From positions 1 to 58,330 of the forward strand of contig JANJUF010000137.1 in assembly GCA_024710705.1 (NCBI GenBank): a stretch of 58,330 nt of DNA, given 5' to 3'. The notes beneath the pieces are model-generated. The model saw only the letters and a program-made list of their open reading frames with translations, did not search any database and was not told where the DNA came from. The DNA comes from Gemmatimonadaceae bacterium. GTDB lineage: Bacteria > Gemmatimonadota > Gemmatimonadetes > Gemmatimonadales > Gemmatimonadaceae. A program made the position numbers and the translations under genes. Positions 49,802 through 58,330 of the stretch are shown here, one piece after another (the first letter of the stretch is position 1; each line of letters begins with the position of its first letter).

Positions 49802-50356
49802 TCAGTCGGTCACTCGGTAGAAGGTGAGCGCGGTGGCGCCATACCTGCGACGGTCCACGGTGGCGCCGGCGCCTGGATCCGGCAGGATGAGGTCCCGCTC
49901 GTGCTCCACCGCAAAGATCGTCGCGAAGGGCGCCGAGAGCCAGCGCGCGACCAGCGCCTCGGCGATGCCTTGCCGGTACGGGGGGTCGGAGAAGGCGAGG
50001 TCCCAGGCCCGTTCGGCGCCGGCCGCGGGCTTGCCAGCCACGAAGTCCACCGCCTCGGCCTTGTGGATCGTCGCCCGCGCCGCGGCACCCAGGGCGGTGA
50101 TGTTCTGCTGGAGCAGCGTGAGCACGGCCGCGTCCTGCTCCACGAAGTCACAATGCTCGGCGCCGCGGCTCAGCGCCTCGAGCCCCAGCGCCCCGCTGCC
50201 CGAGCAGAGGTCGAGCACCCGCGCGTCGGGGATGGACGGCTGGAGGATGCTCATCCAGGCCTCCCGCACCTTGTCGGCCGTGGGCCGCACGCCCTCGGGG
50301 GGCACGGTGATCTTTCGCCCGCGCCAGACGCCGGCGATGATGCGGATCTCGGGCAT
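49802..50356 (-). CDS. rsmD: 16S rRNA m2G966 methyltransferase RsmD
   Basis: 184 residues. RIIAGVWRGRKI and VRPTADKVREAWMSIL begin the RsmD family; LDLCSGSGALGLEALSRGA is the SAM motif and LAFSDPPYRQG the NPPY-type catalytic site (here DPPY). It overlaps recJ upstream by one base (TGATG) and lies two bases before coaD, the usual rsmD-coaD pair. Confidence 0.95.
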   Translation of the reverse strand: MPEIRIIAGVWRGRKITVPPEGVRPTADKVREAWMSILQPSIPDARVLDLCSGSGALGLEALSRGAEHCDFVEQDAAVLTLLQQNITALGAAARATIHKAEAVDFVAGKPAAGAERAWDLAFSDPPYRQGIAEALVARWLSAPFATIFAVEHERDLILPDPGAGATVDRRRYGATALTFYRVTD

Positions 50357-52152
50357 CAGCCCCCGACCGGGCGGAAGTCCAGCAGGCTCGCCTGCAGCGT
50401 GCGCGCGCCGCGGAACTCGTTCATCTCGAGGCGATACACGACGTCGAGCGCACCGTCACGCTTGATCTCCGCCTTGCGGGCCGCCATCCCCCAGCCCACC
50501 GCTTCCTGCGGACCGGTCGGCGTGTCGAAGGCGAGCTTGAGCCCGTCCGCGCCCACCGTGCGCGGCCCGCCCCGCAGCTTCACGCCGCGCGACACCAGCA
50601 CCGGCCCGGGATTCCCCATCCCGAACGGTTCCAGGAAGCGCAGCGCATCCACCAGTGCCTCGTCGGCCTCGTGGATGTCCAGCTCGAGGTCGGGACGCAG
50701 TTCCGGCGTGAGCAAGTCGTCGGTGATGGACGCGCGCACCGCAGCGTCGAATCGCGCCGCGAACTCCGGGATGCGCGCCGGATCGATCGTCAGCCCGGCC
50801 GCGGCACGGTGCCCGCCGAACTTGATCAGTAGGTCACCACAGGCCGTGAGTGCCGCGTGGAGGTCGAACCCGGGCACGGAGCGCCCCGACCCCTTGCCCA
50901 CTGCCGCTTGTCCGTCGTGCGTGACGGCGATCATGAAGGTGGGGCGATGCGTGAGCTCCACGATGCGCGACGCGACGATGCCGATCACGCCGGGCTCCCA
51001 GCCCTCGCCGTGCAGCACCAGCCCGCGTGCGGTGGCGAGATCCACTGCCCCAAGCCGCGCCCGCGCCTGCTCCAACACGGCCCGATCCAGCTCCTGTCGC
51101 TCGGCGTTCGCCTCGTTGCAGAGTCGCGCCAGGTCGAGTGCGCGTGACGGATCGTCCTCGAGCAGCAGCGCCACGCCCTGCTTGGCGTGGCGGATGCGGC
51201 CCAGCGCATTGAGGCGCGGCGCGACGGTGTAGCTGAGCCGCCCCGCGGTGATGCGCTTCTCGTCGAGGCCGGCCGAACGGATCAACGCCTTCAATCCCGG
51301 ATTGCGTGGCGATGCCAGCCGCTTGAGGCCCTCGGAGACGAAGATGCGATTGTCGCCGACCAGGCGCGCCACGTCGGCCACGGTGGCGAGCGCGACCAGC
51401 TCGAGTTGGTCGTCCACCAGCGCCAGCAGCTGATCGCGCCACGCGGCGCTGGCGCGCGCACGCTGCACACGCGGCACCATCGTGCGCATCAGTTTCCACG
51501 CCACGCCGACGGCAGCCAGCTGGCTGTCGGCCCGGGTGCCGAGGTCGGTCTCGCGCTGCGGATTCACGAGGGCGAAGGCCTCCGGCACCTCGGCCCCGAG
51601 CCGATGGTGGTCGGTAATGATCAGGTCAATGCCCACCGCGCGCAGCGCCCGCGCCGGTTCGATGGCCGTCGTGCCGCAGTCGCAGGTGCAGACCAATCGC
51701 GCGCCCTGCTCCACCGCGAAGCGCACGCCCGCCGGCCCCAGGTCGTAACCATCCGTGCGACGGTCGGGGATGAACGGCTCCACGCGCCCGCCAGCCGCAC
51801 GGAGCACGCGGGTGAGCAAGGCCGTCGCGCACATCCCGTCCACGTCGTAGTCGCCGTGCACGACGATCAGTTCGCCGCCATCCACGGCCGCGGCCAGCCG
51901 GTCGGCCGCGCGCGCCAGGTCCGTGAGCGCCTCCGCCGGCATCAAGTCGGCGAGCGCCGGCCGCAGGAAGCGCTTGGCCTCATCCACGCCGTGGATGCCG
52001 CGCGCCGCCAGCAGCCGCAGCACCGCCTCGGGGAGCGCCGGCTTGTCGGCACGCTCGCCCTGCGGGCGCAGTCCCTCGGCGAGCGTGGCAAACACCGCCG
52101 CGTCGGCCGCGTCGGGAGTCCGCCACCGCGCCGCCGGGCGCGTCCGGCTCAC
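50356..52152 (-). CDS. recJ: Single-stranded DNA exonuclease RecJ
   Basis: 598 residues. DHH-family motifs: GDYDVDGMCATALL, CDCGTTA, IITDHHRLG (the DHH), then LATVADVARLVGDNR. The DHHA1 part has GEGWEPGVIGIVASRI and KFGGHRAAAGLTI. It removes 5' ends of single strands in recombination and mismatch repair. The start is GTG 52152, which overlaps the zinc-ribbon gene stop by GTGA and begins the family-like N-terminus; the longer frame upstream runs inside that gene. Confidence 0.95.
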   Translation of the reverse strand: MSRTRPAARWRTPDAADAAVFATLAEGLRPQGERADKPALPEAVLRLLAARGIHGVDEAKRFLRPALADLMPAEALTDLARAADRLAAAVDGGELIVVHGDYDVDGMCATALLTRVLRAAGGRVEPFIPDRRTDGYDLGPAGVRFAVEQGARLVCTCDCGTTAIEPARALRAVGIDLIITDHHRLGAEVPEAFALVNPQRETDLGTRADSQLAAVGVAWKLMRTMVPRVQRARASAAWRDQLLALVDDQLELVALATVADVARLVGDNRIFVSEGLKRLASPRNPGLKALIRSAGLDEKRITAGRLSYTVAPRLNALGRIRHAKQGVALLLEDDPSRALDLARLCNEANAERQELDRAVLEQARARLGAVDLATARGLVLHGEGWEPGVIGIVASRIVELTHRPTFMIAVTHDGQAAVGKGSGRSVPGFDLHAALTACGDLLIKFGGHRAAAGLTIDPARIPEFAARFDAAVRASITDDLLTPELRPDLELDIHEADEALVDALRFLEPFGMGNPGPVLVSRGVKLRGGPRTVGADGLKLAFDTPTGPQEAVGWGMAARKAEIKRDGALDVVYRLEMNEFRGARTLQASLLDFRPVGG

Positions 52153-52850
52153 GCCTGGTGGTACATCATCACGCCGCACACCTCGCAGAGCTCGATCGAG
52201 TTCGAGGCGAGCATGGCGTGCCGCCGCTGCATCGGGATGGCGGTATCGCAGGCACCGCAGGAGAGCGAGTTGAGCGCCACCACCACGTGGACGCGCTTTT
52301 TGTTGCGGATGCGGTCGTAGCGCGTGCGCAGCGCAGACGGCACGGCCTTGGCGGTCTCGGCGCGCCTGGCCGCGGCCGCCGCCAGCTCGGCGTCCAGCGC
52401 CGAGCGCTGTTCACCCACCTCGGCGCGGGCCGTGGACTGCTCGGCCTCGAGTGCGGCCAGCTCGCCCTTCACGCCATTGAGCGCCCCGCGCATCTCCTCC
52501 AGGCGGCGGTTCAGCGCCAGGAGATCGCTCTCCTCGCCGGCGACGATCTTCTTCGCCTGCTCCATCTGTGCGGCCGCGGCCGTCGCCTGCCGCATCGTCT
52601 TCACCGCGTCGAGCTGGGCCTGGTTGCGGTCAATCAGCCCGCGATGCTCGGCGATCTTGTCGCGGAGGAAGGCCTGCTTCTTCTCCTCGGCGGTGACGAG
52701 CGCCTGCTGACGCTCCACCGCGTCGGCCAGCCGTCGTCGGCGGGCGTCGAGCTCGGCAATGCGCGGTTCGAGGGCGGCAAGTTTGGTTTCGATCTCGTGG
52801 ATCTCGAGATCGTCGGACTGGAGGGCGAGCAGGGCGGTGATTTCGGACAT
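52149..52850 (-). CDS. Coiled-coil zinc-ribbon protein (C4-type, DUF164/CT398-like)
   Basis: 233 residues. Residues 10-165 form a long coiled-coil hairpin (LAALEPRIAELDARRRRL, AQLDAVKTMRQATAAAAQMEQAKKI). The C-terminus has two Cys pairs, CGACDTAIP and CEVCGVMMY, giving a zinc ribbon. Members are linked to nucleic-acid binding or secretion, without an agreed role. The ATG at 52850 matches the usual MSEI-type start; the frame extends upstream only through the short repeats that follow dnaG. Confidence 0.9.
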   Translation of the reverse strand: MSEITALLALQSDDLEIHEIETKLAALEPRIAELDARRRRLADAVERQQALVTAEEKKQAFLRDKIAEHRGLIDRNQAQLDAVKTMRQATAAAAQMEQAKKIVAGEESDLLALNRRLEEMRGALNGVKGELAALEAEQSTARAEVGEQRSALDAELAAAAARRAETAKAVPSALRTRYDRIRNKKRVHVVVALNSLSCGACDTAIPMQRRHAMLASNSIELCEVCGVMMYHQA

Positions 52851-52865
52851 GAGTTTTTGACTGGA

Positions 52866-52893
52866 GACGGAAGACGGAAGACGGAAGACGGAA
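52866..52893. repeat. GACGGAA tandem repeat (four units)
   Basis: Four exact seven-base units, starting 16 bases before the zinc-ribbon ATG on the minus strand. The same unit builds the nested inverted repeat at 607-716, so the element recurs in two intergenic places 52 kb apart. Confidence 0.9.
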
Positions 52894-52910
52894 GGCGCGA
52901 GCGCTGTGAC

Positions 52911-53016
52911 CTGGTTCTTGATTCCTGGTTCTCGATTCCTGGTTCTTGATTCCTGGTTCTTGATTCCTGGTTCCTGACGAGCTGATTCTTGTCGCTTGTG
53001 GCTTGTCGCTTGCTTG
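52911..53016. repeat. 14-bp tandem repeats and a short CTTGTCGCTTG tract downstream of dnaG
   Basis: CTGGTTCTTGATTC occurs at 52911, 52925 (one change), 52939 and 52953, with a partial fifth copy at 52967. A second low-complexity stretch with CTTGTCGCTTG (52988-53016) runs up to the dnaG stop at 53017. It is lower in G+C than the surroundings. The units are too short and lack spacers, so this is not CRISPR. It fills the 166-base gap between dnaG and the zinc-ribbon gene. Confidence 0.9.
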
Positions 53017-54981
53017 CTACCGATTACCCGTGGTCCGCACGGCGCGCCAACTACTGCTCCCCAACGCGCGGCGTTCCTTCGCGAGTTGGTTCTTGCGGGC
53101 GAGAATGGCGTTCTTCTGCTCGGCGTCGGCGAGGGGCAGCAGCGAGTCCAACTCGGCGATGCGGGCGGCCAAGGAGCGGTCGCGGAGCTGGCGCAGTGCG
53201 TCGGCAATGCTCCGGGGGGCGTCCACCACCGCGTCGGCTTCGCCACGCAGCGTTTCGTACACGTGGATCTCGAGTGGGTCGAGTTCCGAGGCGAAGGTCT
53301 CGGGATCGGCGTCGGCGCCGTGGCGCAGCACCGCCGCGTAGATCGCCGCGTACACCGGATCGCGCAACACGCCCGGCGATTCCTCGAAACCCTCGGCGTC
53401 CCCAAGGCCTTCACCTGGGGAGTCCTCGGCCTCGAGCTTGCCGAGCTCCTCGACCACCAGATCCTGATGGATCGGCTGGGTCAGAAGCACGCGAAGCAAC
53501 GTTTGTTCGGCATTCCCTTGCTCTACGCGCGAGCGGTACGGACCGCTCGGCATGAACGGGGCGCTGTCGTCGCCGGGTGGTGGGGCGTCGGCGTCGCGCA
53601 GGTCCTGCTCGGCGCCGCCGCTGCGTGCGCCGCTGCTGCGACTCCCGCCACGGCCCGCGTCCGCCGCGCCGCGCGCCGCCGCGCCACTCGTGCGATTCCC
53701 GCGCCGTACCGCGTGCAGTTCCGACAGCAGCACCTCGCGCGCGATCCCGGCCGCCTCAGCGGCGCGCGCCAAGTACAAGTCGCGCGTGATCGGATCGCTG
53801 GCCGCCCGGATCGTGGGCAACAGCCGATCCAGCGCGCGGCGCTTGTGCTGAAGGTCGTTGAACCAACCAGCCCGCTGCAGCAGCTGCACCTTGCGGTCAA
53901 ACACATCCATGGCGTTCTCGACCAGCGGCATCAGCCCGGCCCGACCGTGCGTGCGCGTGAAGGTGTCGGGGTCCTCGCCGTCCGGCAGCGTCACCACGCG
54001 CACTTCCACACCCTTTGCCAAGAGCACGTCGGCGGCGCGGAAGGTCGCCTTCTGGCCCGGACCGTCGGAGTCATAGAGCAAGACCACCTGCTTCGCGTAC
54101 CGCGTCAACAACTCGGCCTGCGCCTCGGTGAGCGCCGTGCCCATCGGCGCCACGACGTGCTCCACGCCCGCGTCCACCAGGCGCAGCGCGTCGAAATAGC
54201 CCTCGACGATCAGCACGCGCTCCTCCTTCCGGATGGCGTGGCGCGCGTTGGCCAGGTTGTAGAGCAGCTTCCCCTTCGAGAAGATCTCGCTCTCGGCGGA
54301 GTTGAGGTACTTCGGTTCACCCGGGCCCAGCAGCCGCCCGCCGAAGCCCACCGTGTGTCCGCCCTGATCAACGATCGGGAACATCAGCCGATCGCGGAAG
54401 CGCGGGCGGAGCTCGGCGCTGTCGTCGCGCTTCACCAGCAGGCCGGCCGCCAGCAGGCGCTCGTCGGGCACGCCGAGCCCGTTCAAGTGCGCCCGCATCG
54501 CCTGCACGTCTCGCGGTGCGTAGCCGAGCCCAAAGTGGTCGGCCGTGGCCCGCGACACCGCGCGCTCCTGCAGGTAGGCCCGTGCCTCGGCTCCGGCCGG
54601 CGCGTCCCACAGCTGCTTCTGGAAGAACTCGGCCACCGTGGCGTGCAGCTCCCACATCGGCTCGCGCGGGTCGGGCCCTTCGCGCTTGGGCTGATACTCC
54701 GGCACCGCCACGCCGCACTTCTCCCCCACGTAGCGCACCGCCTCGGGGAAACTCATCCCCAGCCGCTTCTGCACGAAGGTGAACACCGTCCCCTTCTCAC
54801 CGCACACGAAGCAGGTGTACCCGCCGCGCGGCATCACCGAGAAGTTCGCGTTCGTCCCCTGGTGGAACGGACAGGGCCCGCGCCACACCGAGCCCGTCTT
54901 CTTGAGCTTCACGTGCTCGCCGATGATGGCCACGATGTCGGCCTGCTGCGACACCTGTTCGATGATCTCGTCGGGGATCAC
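53017..54981 (-). CDS. dnaG: DNA primase
   Basis: 654 residues. Zinc-binding CPFHQGTNANFSV and YTCFVCG near residues 38-62 (a CHC2 zinc ribbon), then the TOPRIM region with VLIVEGYFDALRL (the E) and VVLLYDSDGPGQ (the DxD). It makes RNA primers for replication. Residues 430-490 are an Arg/Gly/Ser-rich linker before the C-terminal helicase-binding helices. GTG 54981 overlaps mutS2 by GTGA; the frame upstream lies inside mutS2. Confidence 0.95.
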   Translation of the reverse strand: MIPDEIIEQVSQQADIVAIIGEHVKLKKTGSVWRGPCPFHQGTNANFSVMPRGGYTCFVCGEKGTVFTFVQKRLGMSFPEAVRYVGEKCGVAVPEYQPKREGPDPREPMWELHATVAEFFQKQLWDAPAGAEARAYLQERAVSRATADHFGLGYAPRDVQAMRAHLNGLGVPDERLLAAGLLVKRDDSAELRPRFRDRLMFPIVDQGGHTVGFGGRLLGPGEPKYLNSAESEIFSKGKLLYNLANARHAIRKEERVLIVEGYFDALRLVDAGVEHVVAPMGTALTEAQAELLTRYAKQVVLLYDSDGPGQKATFRAADVLLAKGVEVRVVTLPDGEDPDTFTRTHGRAGLMPLVENAMDVFDRKVQLLQRAGWFNDLQHKRRALDRLLPTIRAASDPITRDLYLARAAEAAGIAREVLLSELHAVRRGNRTSGAAARGAADAGRGGSRSSGARSGGAEQDLRDADAPPPGDDSAPFMPSGPYRSRVEQGNAEQTLLRVLLTQPIHQDLVVEELGKLEAEDSPGEGLGDAEGFEESPGVLRDPVYAAIYAAVLRHGADADPETFASELDPLEIHVYETLRGEADAVVDAPRSIADALRQLRDRSLAARIAELDSLLPLADAEQKNAILARKNQLAKERRALGSSSWRAVRTTGNR

Positions 54982-57446
54982 GAGAGCTCCGCCACCGTCA
55001 CGCCGGCGCCACCTTCGTTCCACGCGCCCATACGGAACGTGCTCACGCGCTTGTCGGACTTGAGCAGTTGGTTCACCCGCTCGCGCAGGGCACCGGTGCC
55101 CTTGCCGTGGATGATGCGCAGCAGATGCAGGTCGGCGCGGTGGGCCGCGTCCAGCGCCTGCACGATGGCGTCGTCCACTTCGTGCACGCGCAGGCCGCGC
55201 ACGTCCACTTCGGTCTTGGCCACGGCATCGGGCACGTCCACGATCGCCACCGGCACCGCTGGCTCGCGCAGGTGCCGCGCCGAGAGGCGGCGCAGCGCAC
55301 TGAACGGCACGGTCATCTTGAGCGCGCCCACCACCACCACGGCCTCATCGCCGCGACGCTCGAGCAGCTTGCCCGTCTTGCCGCCGAGGGTGGCGACTTC
55401 CACCGCATCGCCGGGCTCGATCACCACGCCGCGCCGGTCGCGCGAGGGCGCGTCGGCTTCGTCGGCGGCCTCGCGCGCCGCCCACAGTGCCTCCTGCGCC
55501 GCGCGCTCCGCCGCATCCAGCGCGTCGAGCGCGTCGCGCTCCTGATTGGCACGCTGTTCCACGAATCGTCGCGCCGCCGCGGCCGATTCGTCAATGCTCG
55601 CAGCACCAGCCGCCTTCAGCGACTGGATCGTGCGCTCCACTTCCTGCCGCGCCTCGAGCAAGTAGCGCCTCGACTCGGCCCGCGACGCGCGCTCCAGCTC
55701 GCGCTCCTTGGTCCTCATCGTGAGTTCGCGCTCCCCCACCCGCTCGGCGCGGCGCTGCAGGTCCTCCTGCTGCGCCCGCACCTCGCGTTCGCGCGCAGCG
55801 AGTGCTTCGGCCCGCTGCTCCACGTCAGCCAGCAACGCACTCAGGTCGCGCTCCATCGTCGGCACGCGCTCCTCGGCTCGCGCCAGCACCTCGGGACTCA
55901 TCGCCAGCCGGCGGGCGATGGCCAAGCCATACGAGCGCCCCGGGATCCCCTTGATGAGGCGATAGGTCGGCGCCAGCCGCTCGGCGTCGAACTGCAGCGA
56001 AGCATTCACCACCCCGGGCACTTCACCGGCCAGTTCCTTGAGCGCGCCGAGGTGCGTCGTGGCGATCGTCGTCGTGCCGCGCCGCGTGAGCGCCTCGAGG
56101 ATCGCCCCGCCCAGCGCCGCGCCTTCGAGCGGGTCGGTACCAGAGCCGAGTTCGTCAATGAGCACCAACGCATCGGGCGACGCGTGGTCCACGATCTCCT
56201 TCAGATGCTTCAGGTGCGCACTGAACGTGGACAGCGAGGCCTCGAGCGACTGCTCGTCGCCGATGTCGGCGAACACGTCGTCGAACACCGGGATCGTGCT
56301 CTCCACGCCCACCGGCGCCGGAATGCCGCACTGCATCATGAGGGAGATGAGCGCGAGGGCCTTGAGCAGCACGGTCTTGCCGCCGGTGTTGGGCCCCGAG
56401 ACCAGCAGCGTGCGCTCGGCCGGCTCCATCGCCAGGTCGAAGGGCACCACGGCGATGCCCTGCGCCAGCAGCAGCGGGTGCCGTCCGTCGCGGATGTGCC
56501 AGCCGAGACGTGCCGGCGAGAGCGAGGCGTCGCTACACTTGGCGGCCAGCGCGTAGCGGGCGCGGCCGTAGAGCGAGTCCAGCGTGACCAGCGCGTCCCA
56601 GGCATCCACCATCGCGTCGCGTTCCGGGCGGAGCATGGCCGTGAGCTCCTGGAGGATGCGCTCGCACTCCGTGCGCTCGTCGGCTTCCAGCTCTCGGATG
56701 CGATTCCCTGCCTCGACCGCCGCCGGCGGCTCCACGAAGATCGTCTGTCCCGAGTGCGACGAGTCGTGCACGATGCCGCCCACCACCACGCGCCCCTCGC
56801 GGCGCACCGGAATCACCCAACGCCCGTTGCGTAGCGTCACCGAGGCGTCGTCCACGCGATGGTGCGCCTCGAGCTTCCCCATCAGGCGCTCGAGCAGCCG
56901 CACGATCTCGCCCTCGGCGCCGCGCAGTTCCTTGCGGATGCGGCGCAGCGCCGGCGAGGCGTCGTCGCGTAGCTCCCCGTCGTCGGTGAGTACGCGTTCG
57001 AGCTGCTGTTCGAGCGGTTGCCGCGCGATCAGCCGATCGGCCAGCTCAGCCAGCGGCGCGCGGGCCGCCGGGTGGCGTCGGTCGTCTCGCAGGGCCTGTT
57101 GCGTGAGCCGCGACGAGCGCAGGAGCGTGATGGCGCTGCGTAGCTCCGGCCCCGTCCACGCCGCGCCTTCCACGCGCAGGCGCTGCAGCGGCTGCTCGAG
57201 GTCGGGAATCGCTTCGGAGCGGTAGGGCTCATCGCCCGAGAGCAGCGTGCGCATGGCGGCCACGCGCATGTGCTCGCGGTGCAGCGCGTCGAGCGCATCG
57301 GCGCGGTCGAGGTGCGTCCCCCCGACGCGCGTCGGGCGCAGCGAGCGGATGCGCGCTGCGCCCGGACTGGTGGACGCGTGCCCCGCGACGTGATCAAGCA
57401 GTCGCGCGAATTCGAGGACGTCGAGCGCGTGCGCCTGGACCGTCAC
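54978..57446 (-). CDS. mutS2: MutS2 (DNA- or ribosome-acting MutS-family ATPase with Smr domain)
   Basis: 822 residues. ATPase core: LVSGPNTGGKTVLLKALAL near residue 350 (Walker A), LVLIDELGSGTDP (Walker B) and TIATTHLGALKELA. A coiled coil follows (residues 520-640). The C-terminal Smr nuclease domain has DVRGLRVHEVDDAI and LLRIIHGKGTGALRE. MutS2 limits recombination or rescues collided ribosomes. GTG 57446 overlaps yqeY, and its stop overlaps dnaG. Confidence 0.95.
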   Translation of the reverse strand: MTVQAHALDVLEFARLLDHVAGHASTSPGAARIRSLRPTRVGGTHLDRADALDALHREHMRVAAMRTLLSGDEPYRSEAIPDLEQPLQRLRVEGAAWTGPELRSAITLLRSSRLTQQALRDDRRHPAARAPLAELADRLIARQPLEQQLERVLTDDGELRDDASPALRRIRKELRGAEGEIVRLLERLMGKLEAHHRVDDASVTLRNGRWVIPVRREGRVVVGGIVHDSSHSGQTIFVEPPAAVEAGNRIRELEADERTECERILQELTAMLRPERDAMVDAWDALVTLDSLYGRARYALAAKCSDASLSPARLGWHIRDGRHPLLLAQGIAVVPFDLAMEPAERTLLVSGPNTGGKTVLLKALALISLMMQCGIPAPVGVESTIPVFDDVFADIGDEQSLEASLSTFSAHLKHLKEIVDHASPDALVLIDELGSGTDPLEGAALGGAILEALTRRGTTTIATTHLGALKELAGEVPGVVNASLQFDAERLAPTYRLIKGIPGRSYGLAIARRLAMSPEVLARAEERVPTMERDLSALLADVEQRAEALAAREREVRAQQEDLQRRAERVGERELTMRTKERELERASRAESRRYLLEARQEVERTIQSLKAAGAASIDESAAAARRFVEQRANQERDALDALDAAERAAQEALWAAREAADEADAPSRDRRGVVIEPGDAVEVATLGGKTGKLLERRGDEAVVVVGALKMTVPFSALRRLSARHLREPAVPVAIVDVPDAVAKTEVDVRGLRVHEVDDAIVQALDAAHRADLHLLRIIHGKGTGALRERVNQLLKSDKRVSTFRMGAWNEGGAGVTVAELS

Positions 57447-57886
57447 GAGGACGTCCCGAGCTCCTCGCGTGCGATGCGATTCAGCACGCTGCCGTCGAGG
57501 CGGCCCTTGAAGCGCGGCATCACCTTGCCCATCACCGCGCCGATCTGTTTGGCGCCTGCGGCGACGGCCTCGCGCACCGCGGCGCGGACCTCGTCGTCCG
57601 AGGGGGCGGCCGGGAGGTAGACCTCGAGGGCCTCGGCCTCCCGCCGCTCGACGGCGGCCAGTTCCAGGCGCGCCGCCGTCTCGTACATCTCCGCCGACTC
57701 CTTTCGCCGCTTGATCGCCTTGCGGATGACTTCCACGACGTCTTCGTCGGTGAGGTCACGCCGCACGGCGATCTCGTGGTTCTTGATGTCGGCCAGCACG
57801 GTGCCCAGGAGCAGGACGCGATCTTTGTCCTGCGCCTTCCGGGCGGTGTTCAGCTCGCCCTGCAACCGTGCCGCCAAAAGGGACAT
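57443..57886 (-). CDS. yqeY: GatB/YqeY domain protein
   Basis: 147 residues, all helical, with KDRVLLLGTVLADIKNHEI and KAIKRRKESAEMYETAAR. The C-terminal part (AAVREAVAAGAKQIGAVMGKVMPRFKGRLDG) matches the YqeY/tRNA amidotransferase tail. It may bind tRNA, but its job is not settled. Usual neighbour of rpsU and dnaG. TGATG overlap with rpsU. Confidence 0.93.
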   Translation of the reverse strand: MSLLAARLQGELNTARKAQDKDRVLLLGTVLADIKNHEIAVRRDLTDEDVVEVIRKAIKRRKESAEMYETAARLELAAVERREAEALEVYLPAAPSDDEVRAAVREAVAAGAKQIGAVMGKVMPRFKGRLDGSVLNRIAREELGTSS

Positions 57887-58074
57887 CAGTGCGTGCGCGT
57901 GCGCTTGTTCTTGCGCTGGGCGGCGTTGAGCTTCCGCTTGCGCTTCTCGCTCGGCTTCTCGTAATGACGATGCTTACGCAGATCGGCGAGGATTCCGGCC
58001 TTCTCGCACTTCTTCTTGAAGCGCTTGAGCGCGCGCTCGAAGTTTTCGTCCTCGTGAATGACGATTTCCGACAA
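57886..58074 (-). CDS. rpsU: Small ribosomal subunit protein bS21
   Basis: 62 residues: [41 protein letters not shown] is the bS21 core, with a basic tail. The start is TTG (58074-58072); GGGGGG (58088-58083) is a good Shine-Dalgarno 8 bases upstream, and no ATG or GTG occurs in frame before it. It heads the rpsU-yqeY-mutS2-dnaG chain, a variant of the macromolecular synthesis operon. A promoter is probably in 58090-58180, not resolvable by eye. Confidence 0.95.
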   Translation of the reverse strand: MSEIVIHEDENFERALKRFKKKCEKAGILADLRKHRHYEKPSEKRKRKLNAAQRKNKRTRTH

Positions 58075-58216
58075 ACTGATTTCCCCCCTTTTTGGCGGTT
58101 TGGCGCCGGCTGGGGACCTAGTGAGGTGAGCCTTCCAAGTTACGGCATCTCAACGCCTTGAGCAACCCTCAAGGGTGCGGGATGCGCGGAACTTCGGTGT
58201 CCGGTCGGTCGGGGCA

Positions 58217-58268
58217 CCACACGCCCCCGAGCCTCCGTGGTGGGACAGGTCGGCGCGGGGGCGTGTGG
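58217..58268. terminator. Long perfect inverted repeat upstream of rpsU
   Basis: CCACACGCCCCCG (58217-58229) pairs perfectly with CGGGGGCGTGTGG (58256-58268), 13 base pairs with a 26-base loop. It may end a gene lying beyond the window. No T-run is visible. It lies next to the low-complexity end. Confidence 0.5.
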
Positions 58269-58330
58269 AGGGGGCGGCGGGCGCCCCCCCCGGCGGCCGG
58301 GGGGGGGCCCGCGGGCCCGCGCGGCGGCCC
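58269..58330. other. Extreme G/C low-complexity end of window
   Basis: The last 60 bases are almost only G and C in homopolymer runs of up to nine. No codon structure. It may be a poor-quality contig end rather than genome. Confidence 0.6.

Noticed and set aside
52911..53016. Possible CRISPR array
   Set aside because: The units are 14 bases and directly adjacent, with no unique spacers and no cas genes.

Overview
This is a GC-rich (about 70% by eye), gene-dense bacterial segment with long chains of genes that overlap by 1-4 bases (ATGA, GTGA, TGATG) and frequent GTG or TTG starts. My best guess is a Gemmatimonadota-like bacterium. This rests on the overall gene style (diderm export genes, a stressosome with partner-switching modules, exported beta-helix/Ig-like lipoproteins) and is an inference, not a proof. 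No rRNA, tRNA, CRISPR array or insertion sequence was found.

Layout. (1) 1-2875: the 5' part of infC, which appears to start at AUU, then a metallo-beta-lactamase-fold hydrolase divergent from a degenerate-receiver/EAL phosphodiesterase. (2) 3083-33219: a large exopolysaccharide locus. A UDP-sugar epimerase stands at its left edge. A leftward operon encodes a BY-kinase/Wzc-type co-polymerase, a Wza-type export protein, an Ig-like lipoprotein, a pseudokinase-PEGA membrane protein and three exported or small unknowns. A rightward operon of sixteen genes runs from a WbpM-type dehydratase through aminotransferase, formyltransferase-like, priming transferase, flippase, polymerase/ligase, AsnB, glycosyltransferases, a CapK-like enzyme and a deacetylase to two methyltransferases, and ends at a strong hairpin. 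(3) 33298-37463: two paralogous exported parallel beta-helix lipoproteins. (4) 37464-44140: a stressosome-like RsbR-RsbS-RsbT-RsbX cluster overlapping in one operon with a sigma-54-type activator, a TPR protein and a diguanylate cyclase. It has a candidate sigma-54 promoter and tandem palindromes upstream, and a GEMM-like cyclic dinucleotide riboswitch plus terminator immediately downstream, ahead of the beta-helix genes. (5) 44170-58074: housekeeping genes: a DEDDh exonuclease, an exported protein, rex with a perfect Rex operator, ksgA joined to a second partner-switching module (STAS, RsbW-like, SpoIIE-like), coaD, rsmD, recJ, a zinc-ribbon coiled-coil protein, and rpsU-yqeY-mutS2-dnaG.

How it may work together (inference). 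The locus links surface polysaccharide production to cyclic dinucleotide signalling. An EAL protein sits beside the polysaccharide genes. A stressosome operon ends in a GGDEF enzyme, and a riboswitch of the GEMM type appears to gate the two surface beta-helix proteins next to it. A stressosome-to-nucleotide-to-riboswitch circuit encoded within about 10 kb is the most interesting hypothesis here. Several unusual fusions (priming transferase-metallophosphoesterase, GNAT-ATP-grasp, nucleotidyltransferase-like-P-loop kinase) make the polysaccharide operon distinctive. The last ~60 bases are extreme G/C low complexity and may be a contig-end artefact.
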